NCBI GenBank assembly: GCA_020637335.1
Contig: JACJWC010000009.1
Location: 1 to 64,000 of the forward strand
Source of the DNA: Acidobacteriota bacterium
Lineage (GTDB): Bacteria; Acidobacteriota; Holophagae; Acanthopleuribacterales; Acanthopleuribacteraceae
Direction: 5' to 3'
DNA: 64,000 nucleotides
The notes under the pieces: generated by a model
What the model was told of the DNA's origin: nothing
The model's database searches: none
What the model saw: the letters and a program-made list of their open reading frames with translations, nothing else
Translations under genes and position numbers: made by a program
Shown: piece after piece, positions 43,426 through 51,364 of the stretch
Position numbering within the stretch: position 1 is the stretch's first letter
Layout: every line of letters starts with the position of its first letter

Positions 43426-44150
43426 CGGCCCAAACTCCACTCTTTAAACCGACCGGCGCGCTCTTGGGTAACCCCAATCGGTTCACCTGGATCTGGCGCC
43501 AGGAAAACCCACAAACGGCCTTTTTCAGCTGGCCGAAAGCGCTGGACGGACTGGATATGAATTAGGTATTGGCGGTTAAGGCGAAAAAAAAGGCTGGGAT
43601 CCAATTGGCTTTCCAAGTCCTTAAGATTGAAGTCGGTCATATAACGAGTGCCATCCAGACCCCGCACAAAGGTGATTTTGTGCTCGCTCCAAAAATAAGC
43701 AATTTTTTCCGGGTCCAAGGCGAGGAAATCCATCCCTTTTTGCACCAAAATCCGCTGCCCTTTTGTCGGTTTTGGCTGGATTGGTTCTGAGCTGCCAAAC
43801 CAGCGTTCCACTTTATTGACTGCGGCTTGGAGTTTTTCCAATTCCACAGGCTTGAGCAGGTAGTGACAGCCATTATTTTCCAGAGCTTGCATCCAGAATT
43901 GGTCAAACGCGGTCGTAAAAATGACGGGCGCCCGGAATTGGAATTCCTGAAACAAATCAAAGCTCTGGCCATCTCCCAATTGGATGTCAAACAGGAAAAA
44001 GTCCGGTTCTGGGTGGGTGTGGAAATAGGCGCATGCCTCACGCAAACTCCCCAGGATAGCCCGAACCGTGCACGGTGGATCCAGCTGGCTTAGCAGCGAT
44101 TGGAGCCGTCGAACGGCAGGGATTTCATCCTCTAAAATGACACATTCCAT
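43422..44150 (-). CDS. LytTR-type response regulator
   Basis: A 242-residue regulator. The receiver domain has E7-D8 acidic residues, phospho-acceptor D55 (FFLFD), T in FTTAFD and K in YLLKPVE. A LytTR DNA-binding domain follows (ILVQKGMDFLALDPEKIAYFWSE...FFRLNRQYLIHIQSV). It starts 1 bp after the histidine kinase stop codon, so the two form a classic LytS/LytR-like operon. The target genes are unknown; the binding site of this family is usually a pair of imperfect direct repeats. Confidence 0.93.
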   Translation of the reverse strand: MECVILEDEIPAVRRLQSLLSQLDPPCTVRAILGSLREACAYFHTHPEPDFFLFDIQLGDGQSFDLFQEFQFRAPVIFTTAFDQFWMQALENNGCHYLLKPVELEKLQAAVNKVERWFGSSEPIQPKPTKGQRILVQKGMDFLALDPEKIAYFWSEHKITFVRGLDGTRYMTDFNLKDLESQLDPSLFFRLNRQYLIHIQSVQRFRPAEKGRLWVFLAPDPGEPIGVTQERAGRFKEWSLGR

Positions 44151-44151
44151 A

Positions 44152-45243
44152 TTACGACCTCACCGGAGCGAGCGGGATCCCGACCCGGAAAACCTGTTCT
44201 CCGGCCTCAATCCGCAACGGTTGATCCAGGGTAAGTTGGACCCGCTCACTTAAATTCTTTAACCCTGTACCGGACGAAGGACTTGCAATCGCTTTTGGCC
44301 GATTGGCATTCTCAACCCATAACCAGTTTTCAGAGCACATGACATGAACCGGCAGGGGTTCCTGCTGACCCATCCGATTATGCTTAAAGGCATTTTCCAA
44401 CAGGACCTGGATAGCCATGGGTGGAATGAGGTATTTATCGGTTTGCGTTAGGGCGGAATGGATCTCAATGGCATCACCGAAGCGGGTTTTTAACAGGGCC
44501 AGGTAATGTTGGCAAAAAGCCCATTCGTCATCCAAGGGAACCAATAAGCGGTCTTTCTGGACCAGGATGTAGCGGTACATTTGACTGAGGTGGTGAATAA
44601 ATTGTTTGGCGTCTTGCGGGCTCTGATCCACCAGCTGAGAAAGCGTATTTAAACTGTTAAACAGAAAATGCGGGGCAATTTGGCTTTTCAAGGCTTCCAA
44701 TTCCGATTCCGTCGCCGTGCGCCGCCATTTTTCCAAGCTCAATTGATCGCCTTCGCGTTCATTAATCAGAAAAACGGTTTCGTAAACATGGGTAATGAAG
44801 ACCACGCAGATGACACAGGCCAAGGTCGCAACCCGAATCGCTGGCCAATCGACGGCTTGGCCACTGAGCGGGTACCACAGCCAGAGCAGGAAAATCGTTA
44901 ATGGCGCGGTATAAAAAATATTGGCGAAGAGCAACATCATGACCTTGCGGATCGGGAAGTTAAACCAATTGAAGTGACGCCGCTGTTGAAAGAGCAGAAA
45001 CCGGTTGCCATGCCAAATGGCGAAACTGACAAATAGGAAATGCAGAGAACCCCACCAGTAGCTGATTTGATTGGGCTGAACCGCGCCGAACAATCCGGTC
45101 AAGCGCGGGATCGCCAACCCAAACAAAGGGATACACAGCAGGCGGATCCAGAAATCGTCCAATTGAACCTGGACCTGGGGCTGCGATGGGGGATCTGGGG
45201 TGTCAACCGGTGGTAATGGAGCATGGATCAGGGGTTCAGCCAT
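44152..45243 (-). CDS. LytS/YehU-type sensor histidine kinase
   Basis: A 363-residue kinase with four membrane helices in the first ~165 residues and a His_kinase (PF06580-type) domain. The phospho-histidine is H192 in QIAPHFLFNSLNTL. The ATPase includes PPMAIQVLLENAFKHNR (N box) and GTGLKNLSERV (G box). No extracytoplasmic sensor domain is evident, so it probably senses a membrane or intramembrane signal. The ATG at 45243 follows GGAG closely; the 5' proline-rich tail is unusual but in frame. Confidence 0.92.
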   Translation of the reverse strand: MAEPLIHAPLPPVDTPDPPSQPQVQVQLDDFWIRLLCIPLFGLAIPRLTGLFGAVQPNQISYWWGSLHFLFVSFAIWHGNRFLLFQQRRHFNWFNFPIRKVMMLLFANIFYTAPLTIFLLWLWYPLSGQAVDWPAIRVATLACVICVVFITHVYETVFLINEREGDQLSLEKWRRTATESELEALKSQIAPHFLFNSLNTLSQLVDQSPQDAKQFIHHLSQMYRYILVQKDRLLVPLDDEWAFCQHYLALLKTRFGDAIEIHSALTQTDKYLIPPMAIQVLLENAFKHNRMGQQEPLPVHVMCSENWLWVENANRPKAIASPSSGTGLKNLSERVQLTLDQPLRIEAGEQVFRVGIPLAPVRS

Positions 45244-45835
45244 ACTCCATTGTCTGCCAAAAATCCCTTTTACATGAAGTCCAGCTGGGAAAAAATCGCA
45301 CGCGGTTTTGAAGCGGGGTCTAAAAGCTCACAGGAAGGCATTGACCCATGGTTCGCTTGAGGGCTCACACGAAGCAGAGAAATCATAAAGGATTTCTTGA
45401 CAACCCGACAATCCGGTCTTGTTTTAGACCTGCATTGGATTTGTTCGAGCTGCCCAAAAGGTCCGGGAAATAAAGGCCTTGGCCCTGCAAACCAAGCCGG
45501 GGTTTTCTTCGTGGCTTGGCGGCTTTGTGTGCGTCCAATCAAGGTACGCTCCGACCCGGGCATTTGGGTCGCTTGAAGGCTCACACGAAGACACGGAGCC
45601 ACGAAGGGGTAAATCGGGCCTTTTTGACCCAACAGCGTTTCATTTATTCAGGCTGATCTTAAAGTACTTGGGAACTGGTTTTGAACCCAGACCCCAGCTG
45701 GATCTGATTTATTCAAGCCCGAGTTGATCTAGGGAAATCTGGCCGTCGTGCTCATGAAAAATAGGCAGATATCGCTTCGATTCTTGCAGGCTTGGAATGG
45801 CCGCACTTCCCCATCACCCCCTTTTCTAGAGGTTT
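45244..45835. other. Gene-free 592-bp spacer with a CACGAAG-family hairpin
   Basis: No supported gene. It includes a degenerate word CTCACACGAAGCAGAG (45364-45379), a full inverted pair at 45508-45607 (separate entry), and AT-richer sequence leading to the small secreted-protein genes. The rest shows nothing recognisable. Confidence 0.5.
45508..45607. repeat. CACGAAG-family inverted pair
   Basis: The left arm CTTCGTGGCTTGGCGGCTTT (45508 on) and right arm CTCACACGAAGACACGGAGC (45580 on) can pair over ~26 bp with a few mismatches around a ~45-base loop. The same architecture occurs in the tandem array at 7241-8018. Confidence 0.65.
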
Positions 45836-46183
45836 ATGATGCTCCTCATCTTTTTTTGGTGTTGTTTTTTGCAGGCGGACCTAAAAGATTATACGGAAAT
45901 CCAATATTTGGCTAATGCGGAGCGTCACTCCGGTATTGTTCAAATTACCCGAGATAATCTGACCATCATTTCCATCCCAGATACCCCCTTTATAGAAAAT
46001 GTTCAGACCATCCGGTTTTGTACCGGCAACCATGAAAAGATCTGCATCCTGGTGACGGGGAATAATGGATCCGCTGCGATCGGTTTTTTGCTAATGGCCA
46101 AACTTGAAGGTGACCATGGGGTCCTACTTTACACAGGCAAAGAATGTTTGGAACGGTTGGAAGAGTATTTCATATGCCAATAA
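45836..46183 (+). CDS. Small secreted protein, unknown
   Basis: A 115-residue protein starting with a short, uncharged hydrophobic segment (MMLLIFFWCCFLQ) that looks like a minimal signal sequence; C9-C10 might allow lipidation but no proper lipobox is present. The mature part includes VTGNNGSAAIGFLL. AGAGG precedes the tandem ATGs. Its 3' end overlaps the next gene by 10 bases, and the two proteins may be distant duplicates. Base composition is more AT-rich than surrounding genes. Confidence 0.5.
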   Translation: MMLLIFFWCCFLQADLKDYTEIQYLANAERHSGIVQITRDNLTIISIPDTPFIENVQTIRFCTGNHEKICILVTGNNGSAAIGFLLMAKLEGDHGVLLYTGKECLERLEEYFICQ

Positions 46184-46632
46184 TTTTCGTTTTCTTTTGC
46201 TTTCAAGAACCTAAACATCAACATGTTCAAACGATAAAGCAGTCCGATTTGGAACTCATAATCCGATATGAAACGGCCTCCGCCAAACTGCAGGGCGATT
46301 TTTTCCACACCTACCAGGGTAAAAGCGTAGTGGGAGCGATTCAAGATGACGGAATGGAAGACTTATACTTTCTTCAGTCCCTCATGCTCAATGGAAAGAC
46401 TTTCTATTTTGGTAATAACTTTTTTAAGCATTGCTTTGCACGATTAACCCCAGCGCATGCCCAGTTCGCAAGAACTGAAAATGGGTGGTTTTATGTAACC
46501 ATTTCAGGATCTGATGGAATTTCAGGGTATTCATTGCTTTTGGTTTCGGATGGCAGCTCAATGATCGATTACTTCTGTTCACCAATGGGTGAGGGCAACT
46601 TTTTCCTTCCAGATTCCTGTAACCCCGACTGA
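46174..46632 (+). CDS. Small secreted protein, unknown
   Basis: A 152-residue protein with a short hydrophobic start (MPIIFVFFCFQ) lacking basic residues. The later segment YVTISGSDGISGYSLLLVSDG resembles VTGNNGSAAIGFLL of the upstream protein, hinting at duplication. The ATG at 46174 lies within the end of the upstream gene, implying coupling. No enzyme motif seen. Confidence 0.5.
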   Translation: MPIIFVFFCFQEPKHQHVQTIKQSDLELIIRYETASAKLQGDFFHTYQGKSVVGAIQDDGMEDLYFLQSLMLNGKTFYFGNNFFKHCFARLTPAHAQFARTENGWFYVTISGSDGISGYSLLLVSDGSSMIDYFCSPMGEGNFFLPDSCNPD

Positions 46633-47050
46633 TGCAAAACCTTAAAAAACAATCCATTTTGGCAGTCCCAATCTTTCATCCAGTCGATTTTGTTTACCCG
46701 AACACGTGGGTTTTCAACCCCACGGTAACACTTGATACCCAATCCGCGTGAAAAACACGACACCGTTTCACCCGCACAAACGCGGGGCAAGAGCGCCTTC
46801 GCGGAATGCTGTTTCTCGAAACAGCTCCTGCGGTCGCCATCTCGATGGCGACCAACCCCGTCCGCACAAACGAAACCATACAAAACAACTCAAATTCAGA
46901 GCCAAAAAAGGTCAATAAACAAGCCCAGTCCCAATCAAGGGTCCGATTGTCCCACCTCGTTTCGGCGACACCGAGCCCATCCACCGAGGTGGCTGGGTTA
47001 AGAGCTGCACCGAGGTGCAGCAATCCACGAAGGCAATGCCTTTCAAGCCA
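46633..47050. repeat. Palindrome-rich element with CTCG/CGAG tetraloop hairpins
   Basis: At least four hairpins share the loop CTCG (CGAG on the other strand): GCTGTTT-CTCG-AAACAGC (46808-46825), GGTCGCCAT-CTCG-ATGGCGACC (46832-46853), CCAC-CGAG-GTGG (46981-46992) and GCTGCAC-CGAG-GTGCAGC (47004-47021). A further palindrome is GAAGGC-AAT-GCCTTT (47029-47043). The strand sense of the loop flips midway. Long frames cross it on both strands, as expected for palindromic DNA; coding is doubtful. Its left edge is near the stop codon at 46632. Confidence 0.6.
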
Positions 47051-47373
47051 ATCTTCAGCTTAGCTTTCACCCTATCACCAAGGTTAGAGAGAGCCACCCA
47101 AACAAAGCCACAAGCGATGCAAAACAAAGCACTTCCGGTGACCAAAAGGAATACCAGAATTCGACGCCTGGCGATCCCGACAGATGTTGTATAAATCACC
47201 AAGTCACGAATTGGAAAAGGCCGGATCATATCACCTTTTATTTTTTCCGAAATACCTTTGATTATCGGCATCATGATGTTTTCAAAAAATTTTGAGACGA
47301 AGACCACTTTCGAAACAACAATACAATTCCCCACAGGAATAGCGATTAGGTCTCCTGGCTTTAAATTTGCCAT
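46912..47373 (-). CDS. Possible small membrane protein, C-terminus uncertain
   Basis: A 153-residue frame from the ATG at 47373, with AGGTGG 5-6 bases upstream. The N-terminal ~40 residues (MANLKPGDLIAIPVGN) recall the beta-barrel start of Imm26-like immunity proteins. A membrane helix (ILVFLLVTGSALFCIACGFVWVAL) follows near 85-108. The last ~45 residues are encoded inside the palindrome element at 46633-47050 and look non-protein-like, so the original C-terminus may have been replaced by insertion. Low confidence in function and 3' boundary. Confidence 0.35.
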   Translation of the reverse strand: MANLKPGDLIAIPVGNCIVVSKVVFVSKFFENIMMPIIKGISEKIKGDMIRPFPIRDLVIYTTSVGIARRRILVFLLVTGSALFCIACGFVWVALSNLGDRVKAKLKIGLKGIAFVDCCTSVQLLTQPPRWMGSVSPKRGGTIGPLIGTGLVY

Positions 47374-47428
47374 CAGATCCACCTTTTTGGGCGTTGATTT
47401 GTGATCCCTTAAGCTAAATAAATCTAAA

Positions 47429-47468
47429 GGGATAATCAGCCTTTCGGTCCGGGCTTTTTGATAATCCC
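47429..47468. other. Long imperfect hairpin
   Basis: GGGATAATCA (47429-47438) pairs with TGATAATCCC (47459-47468), 9 of 10, with an inner GCC/GGC extension and a T-run on the right side of the loop. It could act as a terminator toward the right or as a structured leader for the minus-strand gene starting at 47373. Confidence 0.4.
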
Positions 47469-47515
47469 ATTCGCTCTTTGAACTGCCTTGGCTACGTCAA
47501 CTCAGCCGGGGTTTT

Positions 47516-47542
47516 CTTCGTGGCTTAGCGGCTTCGTGTGAG
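47516..47542 (-). repeat. CACGAAG-family word, single arm
   Basis: CTTCGTGGCTTAGCGGCTTC then GTGTGAG, matching the closing word of the tandem array at 7241-8018. No partner arm lies within 150 bp. Confidence 0.6.
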
Positions 47543-47706
47543 GTCCCTTTGCCGAACAACGTCCCAGTTCCCGGAACCCCAAGCGCAGCCGTTCAGACGT
47601 TTATTTTCCCGGTTCGGGTTGGGTTTCACCCGGTTCGGTCGATTGGGACTGGCTCCTCCAGCGGTTTTAGGTCAACGTGGCTTTAAAACCCTGAAAGGAG
47701 TTAATC

Positions 47707-48105
47707 ATGGAAAATATCAATATTTGGGCGGTACTCACAGCAACGGTCGCCAGTTTTGTTTTGGGCGGAATGTGGTTCAGTCCCATCCTGTTCGCCAAAC
47801 CTTGGATGCAGGTCACCGGTTTATCGGAAGAAGAACTGGCTAAAGGCAACATGGCCAAAATCTTTGGTGGGTCCTTTTTCCTGACCTTGATCATGGCCTT
47901 CAACTTAGCCGCATTCCTCGGCAAGGAATCCGATTGGGCCTGGGGTCTGACGGCTGGGTTACTGGCCGGTGTGGGTTGGGTCGGCACCGCTTTGGGTGTG
48001 ATTTACCTGTTTGAACGGCGTCCGCTCAAACATTTTTTGATCAATGCCGGCTTCCAGGCGGTGTCGTTTGGGGTCATGGGCCTGATCCTCGGATGGTGGC
48101 ATTAA
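47707..48105 (+). CDS. DUF1761 family membrane protein
   Basis: A 132-residue, four-helix membrane protein. The opening NIWAVLTATVASFVLGGMWF then SPILFAKPWM is the typical DUF1761 start (G-x-x-WYSPLLFGKxW in relatives), and the GxxLGxxYLFERRPLKHFLINAGFQ segment matches the family tail. Function unknown. The ATG has AAAGGAG 6 bases upstream. Not obviously linked to its neighbours. Confidence 0.82.
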   Translation: MENINIWAVLTATVASFVLGGMWFSPILFAKPWMQVTGLSEEELAKGNMAKIFGGSFFLTLIMAFNLAAFLGKESDWAWGLTAGLLAGVGWVGTALGVIYLFERRPLKHFLINAGFQAVSFGVMGLILGWWH

Positions 48106-48227
48106 TACTCCCCGGCGATATCAAAACAATTCTTTGAACTTTTTTGGATAAAAGCCAGGGTTGTGGTGCATTTTTCCGATGAGCAGTTATAGTAGTGTTT
48201 TTTGGGATGCCCCAAAGAGGTGGTGTT

Positions 48228-49915
48228 GTGGGCCGTATCAGCCATTTTCAGGAGCAAGAACCCTTTGGCCAGAACGGTGATGTGCTCTTATTCCATCACA
48301 TTCCAAAGACGGCCGGACAAACCTTTAACCAAATTCTTTCGGAAGCAATACAGCCCTATTTCCACTGTGTTTGGGCCGTGCAATGGGAACCAACCCTAAA
48401 TTGTATTAACCGGGTTCCAGGCCCCTGTGCGGTCAGTGGCCATTACATATGGGGTCTTCACGAACATTTAGAGAACCGAAGATGCTTTTATTTGACGTTT
48501 CTGAGGCATCCTTTGGAACTCTTAAAATCTCAATATCTGTATTGCACCGGCAATATCAGATCTGCTGTTCATTTGATGCTTATGTTGAGCAGGGCTTGTA
48601 TCAACCCAATACGCTCTGCACATTTTTAGGCGCTGGGGATCCTGATTTGGCCTATTCAAGGCTGGCGTCCACCTACCATCAATTCGGAATTACCGAATTT
48701 TTTAGCGCATCGTTGGCATTATTTGCTCAAACCCTCCCGTTTCCCGTCCAAGGGTTCAGTTCACTTAATACCACCGACTCCAGTAGCCAAATCGAGATAA
48801 AACCTCAAACATTGAGGAAGTTAGAAATTGTCAATCAGAAGGATTTGGCACTCTATCAGAAGGCCTGTTCCCTATTTTGGGAAAGGCTCTCGGATAGGCA
48901 AATTTCCACGGATAAAATGCACCTAGCCGAATCCACCAAAAAGAAAAGGGTACACTTTGATCAAAAAGTAGCAACTACCGTTAAGACGGGGTCATTTGAG
49001 GAAGCTTATCAAGCGTTGGATGGATTAGGGCCAGACCAATCCGGCTACCTTTTTGCAAAATTAGATTTGTGTCTCCGCTGGAATGCGTTTTCCCGGGCCA
49101 TAGAAGTCTGCCACCAGATTAATCGCCTCCACCCTGGGGTTGGAAATCTGGATCTGGTGGGTTGTCTGGCAAAAATCGACCCACAGCGTGGAATTCAGCT
49201 CCTAGAACAGGAACTCGCCCGGGTGTTACCCCTGCAAACACGTTTACCTGATTCAAGCATGAACAACTACATTCAAGTGTGCTTTAACAACTTGGAAACT
49301 CTCTGGAATCGTACACAGGATGCTGTCAAAAACGAAGAAGGGTTTGTTCAAGGGCTTCAAAGACTCATTGCTAGGTGCGAGGAATATTATTGCGCATCAA
49401 CCTGTGTTCAGACCTTACCTTGCTTTTTCAATCTAATCACACGTCTCGGCCTCGAAAAATTCCTAACCAATGTGGAGCTTTTGCGAGAAAAAGCTTCTCC
49501 AGCTTGGCAGTGGTCGGAAACTGTCCGAATGTTCCTTAAAGGCTTCCCGCCAGGAACCAAAATATTGCTTTATGGCTGTGGCGAAATCGCACGGCTTCTT
49601 GTAGATAGGGGCACATTGGAACCCTTGAATTGCATTTTTGTGACCTCATTTAAAAGCGATAGCGCGAATTTCCACGGATACCCTTTAGGCCAAATTGACG
49701 ATTTCCGGGAACAACCAATTCACTACCTCATAATTTTGAGCCAAATGCATGAGGCAGAGATGCTCTCCAGGGCCAATTTCTTCGATCGGAGCCGCATTTT
49801 CACACTCAACGAGATGATCGATGCAGTTCATGCAGGTGGGCGCGCCTTTTCAATCGAAGAACTAACCAAAAATGGCCAATCACCCCCACCTAATCAAAGC
49901 TTCACCCAGGAATAA
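48228..49915 (+). pseudogene. Sulfotransferase-like gene split by a frameshift
   Basis: The reading frame from GTG 48228 (AGAGGTGG upstream) encodes an N-terminal sulfotransferase domain with the PAPS-binding loop LLFHHIPKTAGQTFNQIL and the 3'-phosphate motif FYLTFLRHPLELLKSQYLYC, then terminates at 48629. The expected continuation (FDAYVEQGLYQPNTLCTFLGAGDPDLA) lies in the frame that runs to 49915. The switch, between about 48545 and 48580, fits loss of one base. The C-terminal part has a helical middle and a Rossmann-like end (ILLYGCGEIARLL) like nucleotide-sugar or PglD-type modules. It is either a recent pseudogene or a sequencing error; no classical slippery heptamer is evident. Confidence 0.7.
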
Positions 49916-49918
49916 CAC

Positions 49919-49946
49919 TTGAATCGCGCTTGCATCAGACTATAAT
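49919..49946 (+). promoter_or_regulatory. Sigma70-type promoter of aroG-pta
   Basis: TTGAAT (49919-49924), 16-bp spacer, TATAAT (49941-49946). The predicted start is near 49953, giving a ~25-base leader that contains the AAAGGGGG ribosome site before 49978. One of the clearest promoters in the window. Confidence 0.8.
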
Positions 49947-49977
49947 GAGCCATTTATTTTGTAGAAAGGGGGCAGAA

Positions 49978-51363
49978 ATGGCTCAAAAACCTTGGAGTAT
50001 CGATTCTTATAAAATGTTTCCGGCGGAACAACAACCTGTGTGGCCGGATCCGGTTTATCATCGCGCCATTCTGGAAGAGATCCGTAACCAGCCCCCACTC
50101 GTCTTTGCCGGTGAGGTGCGTGAACTCAAACGCCAGTTGGCCGAAGTCGCCCAAGGCAAAGCTTTTTTGCTCCAGGCCGGCGATTGTGCTGAAGAGTTCC
50201 AAGGCACACACGGCAAGAACATTCGCGAGAAATTAAAGATCCTGCTGCAAATGGCGGTCGTTTTGACCTACGGCAACTTGACGCCTGTCGTCAAAATTGG
50301 CCGTATTGCCGGTCAATACTCCAAGCCGCGTAGCAAACCGACCGAAGAGGTCAACGGTCAAACCTTACCTTCCTTCCGCGGCGATTCAGTAAATGCGATT
50401 ACGCCCACCCTGGAGGCCCGCACACCAGACAGCAACCGGCTCCTGCGCGCCTACCACCAATCCGCTGCAACGTTAAACTTGCTGCGCGCTTTCACCCACG
50501 GTGGTTTTGCGGATTTGAGCCGGGTCCATTCCTGGAACCTGGACTTTGTAAAAAACAGCCCCTTGGGCAATAAATACGAAGCAATGGCCGAGGACATCAC
50601 GCGCGCTCTGGCCTTCATGCGTGCGTGTGGGATCGATTCAGAAAAGTTCCCCCAACTGCACCAAGTCGACCTGTACACCTCACACGAAGCGCTCCTTCTC
50701 GATTACGAGGCAGCGCTCTCCCGCGTCGATAGCTTGACCGGCGATTGGTACAACTGCTCCGCCCATTTCATTTGGATCGGGGAACGCACCCGTCAATTGG
50801 ATGGTGCCCATCTCGAGTATTTCCGCGGGATCAAAAACCCGGTGGGCGTTAAGATTGGCCCAACCTGTGACCGCGATACCCTGCTGAAACTGGTGGAAAA
50901 GCTCAATCCGGAAAATGAGCCCGGGCGTTTGACTTTGATCACCCGGTTTGGTGCGGATAAAATTGAAAGTTGTCTGCCCCCACTCGTTCGTGCCGTGCGC
51001 GACGAAGGTGCCAGTGTGGTGTGGAGCTGTGATCCGATGCACGGCAACACCTACACGACGACCAACGGTTACAAAACCCGGCATTTCGAAAAGATCGTTT
51101 CCGAATTGGACCAATTTTTCCAAATCCACGTGTCCGAAGGAACCCATCCGGGCGGTGTGCATTTAGAACTGACCGGCGACCACGTGACAGAATGTCTAGG
51201 TGGGGTCGAAGACATCACGGACGAAGAATTGCCCTACCGTTACAACACGGCCTGTGACCCACGCCTCAACGCGAAACAGAGCCTGGAACTCTCCTTACAT
51301 ATCTCCGAAATCCTCAAAAAAAAGGCCCACCAACGGCCCGATTTGGGACTCACGGTAGGCTGA
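49978..51363 (+). CDS. 3-deoxy-D-arabino-heptulosonate 7-phosphate synthase, class II
   Basis: A 461-residue class II (plant/AroG of Mycobacterium type) DAHP synthase, catalysing the first step of aromatic amino acid synthesis from phosphoenolpyruvate and erythrose 4-phosphate. Signatures include FLLQAGDCAEEF (metal-binding Cys), KIGRIAGQYSKPRS, YRGDSVN-like FRGDSVNA, GVKIGPTCD, WSCDPMHGNT and GGVHLELTG. It starts at ATG 49978 after AAGGGGG, with a strong promoter 30 bp upstream; an upstream start lacks support. It is followed after 1 bp by pta. Confidence 0.96.
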   Translation: MAQKPWSIDSYKMFPAEQQPVWPDPVYHRAILEEIRNQPPLVFAGEVRELKRQLAEVAQGKAFLLQAGDCAEEFQGTHGKNIREKLKILLQMAVVLTYGNLTPVVKIGRIAGQYSKPRSKPTEEVNGQTLPSFRGDSVNAITPTLEARTPDSNRLLRAYHQSAATLNLLRAFTHGGFADLSRVHSWNLDFVKNSPLGNKYEAMAEDITRALAFMRACGIDSEKFPQLHQVDLYTSHEALLLDYEAALSRVDSLTGDWYNCSAHFIWIGERTRQLDGAHLEYFRGIKNPVGVKIGPTCDRDTLLKLVEKLNPENEPGRLTLITRFGADKIESCLPPLVRAVRDEGASVVWSCDPMHGNTYTTTNGYKTRHFEKIVSELDQFFQIHVSEGTHPGGVHLELTGDHVTECLGGVEDITDEELPYRYNTACDPRLNAKQSLELSLHISEILKKKAHQRPDLGLTVG

Positions 51364-51364
51364 G

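Larger units (their letters stand above)
47374..47706. other. Gene-free 333-bp spacer with hairpin and repeat word
   Basis: It holds a long hairpin at 47429-47468 and a CACGAAG-family word at 47516-47542, and otherwise G/C-rich sequence before the DUF1761 gene. No promoter could be assigned. Confidence 0.45.

Noticed and set aside
46694..47023. 109-codon minus-strand frame in the palindrome-rich element
   Set aside because: It is composed of hairpin sequence, with no ribosome site or protein-like composition.
48545..48580. Programmed -1 frameshift in the sulfotransferase gene
   Set aside because: No X-XXY-YYZ slippery heptamer or downstream stem was seen at the junction; mutation or error is simpler.
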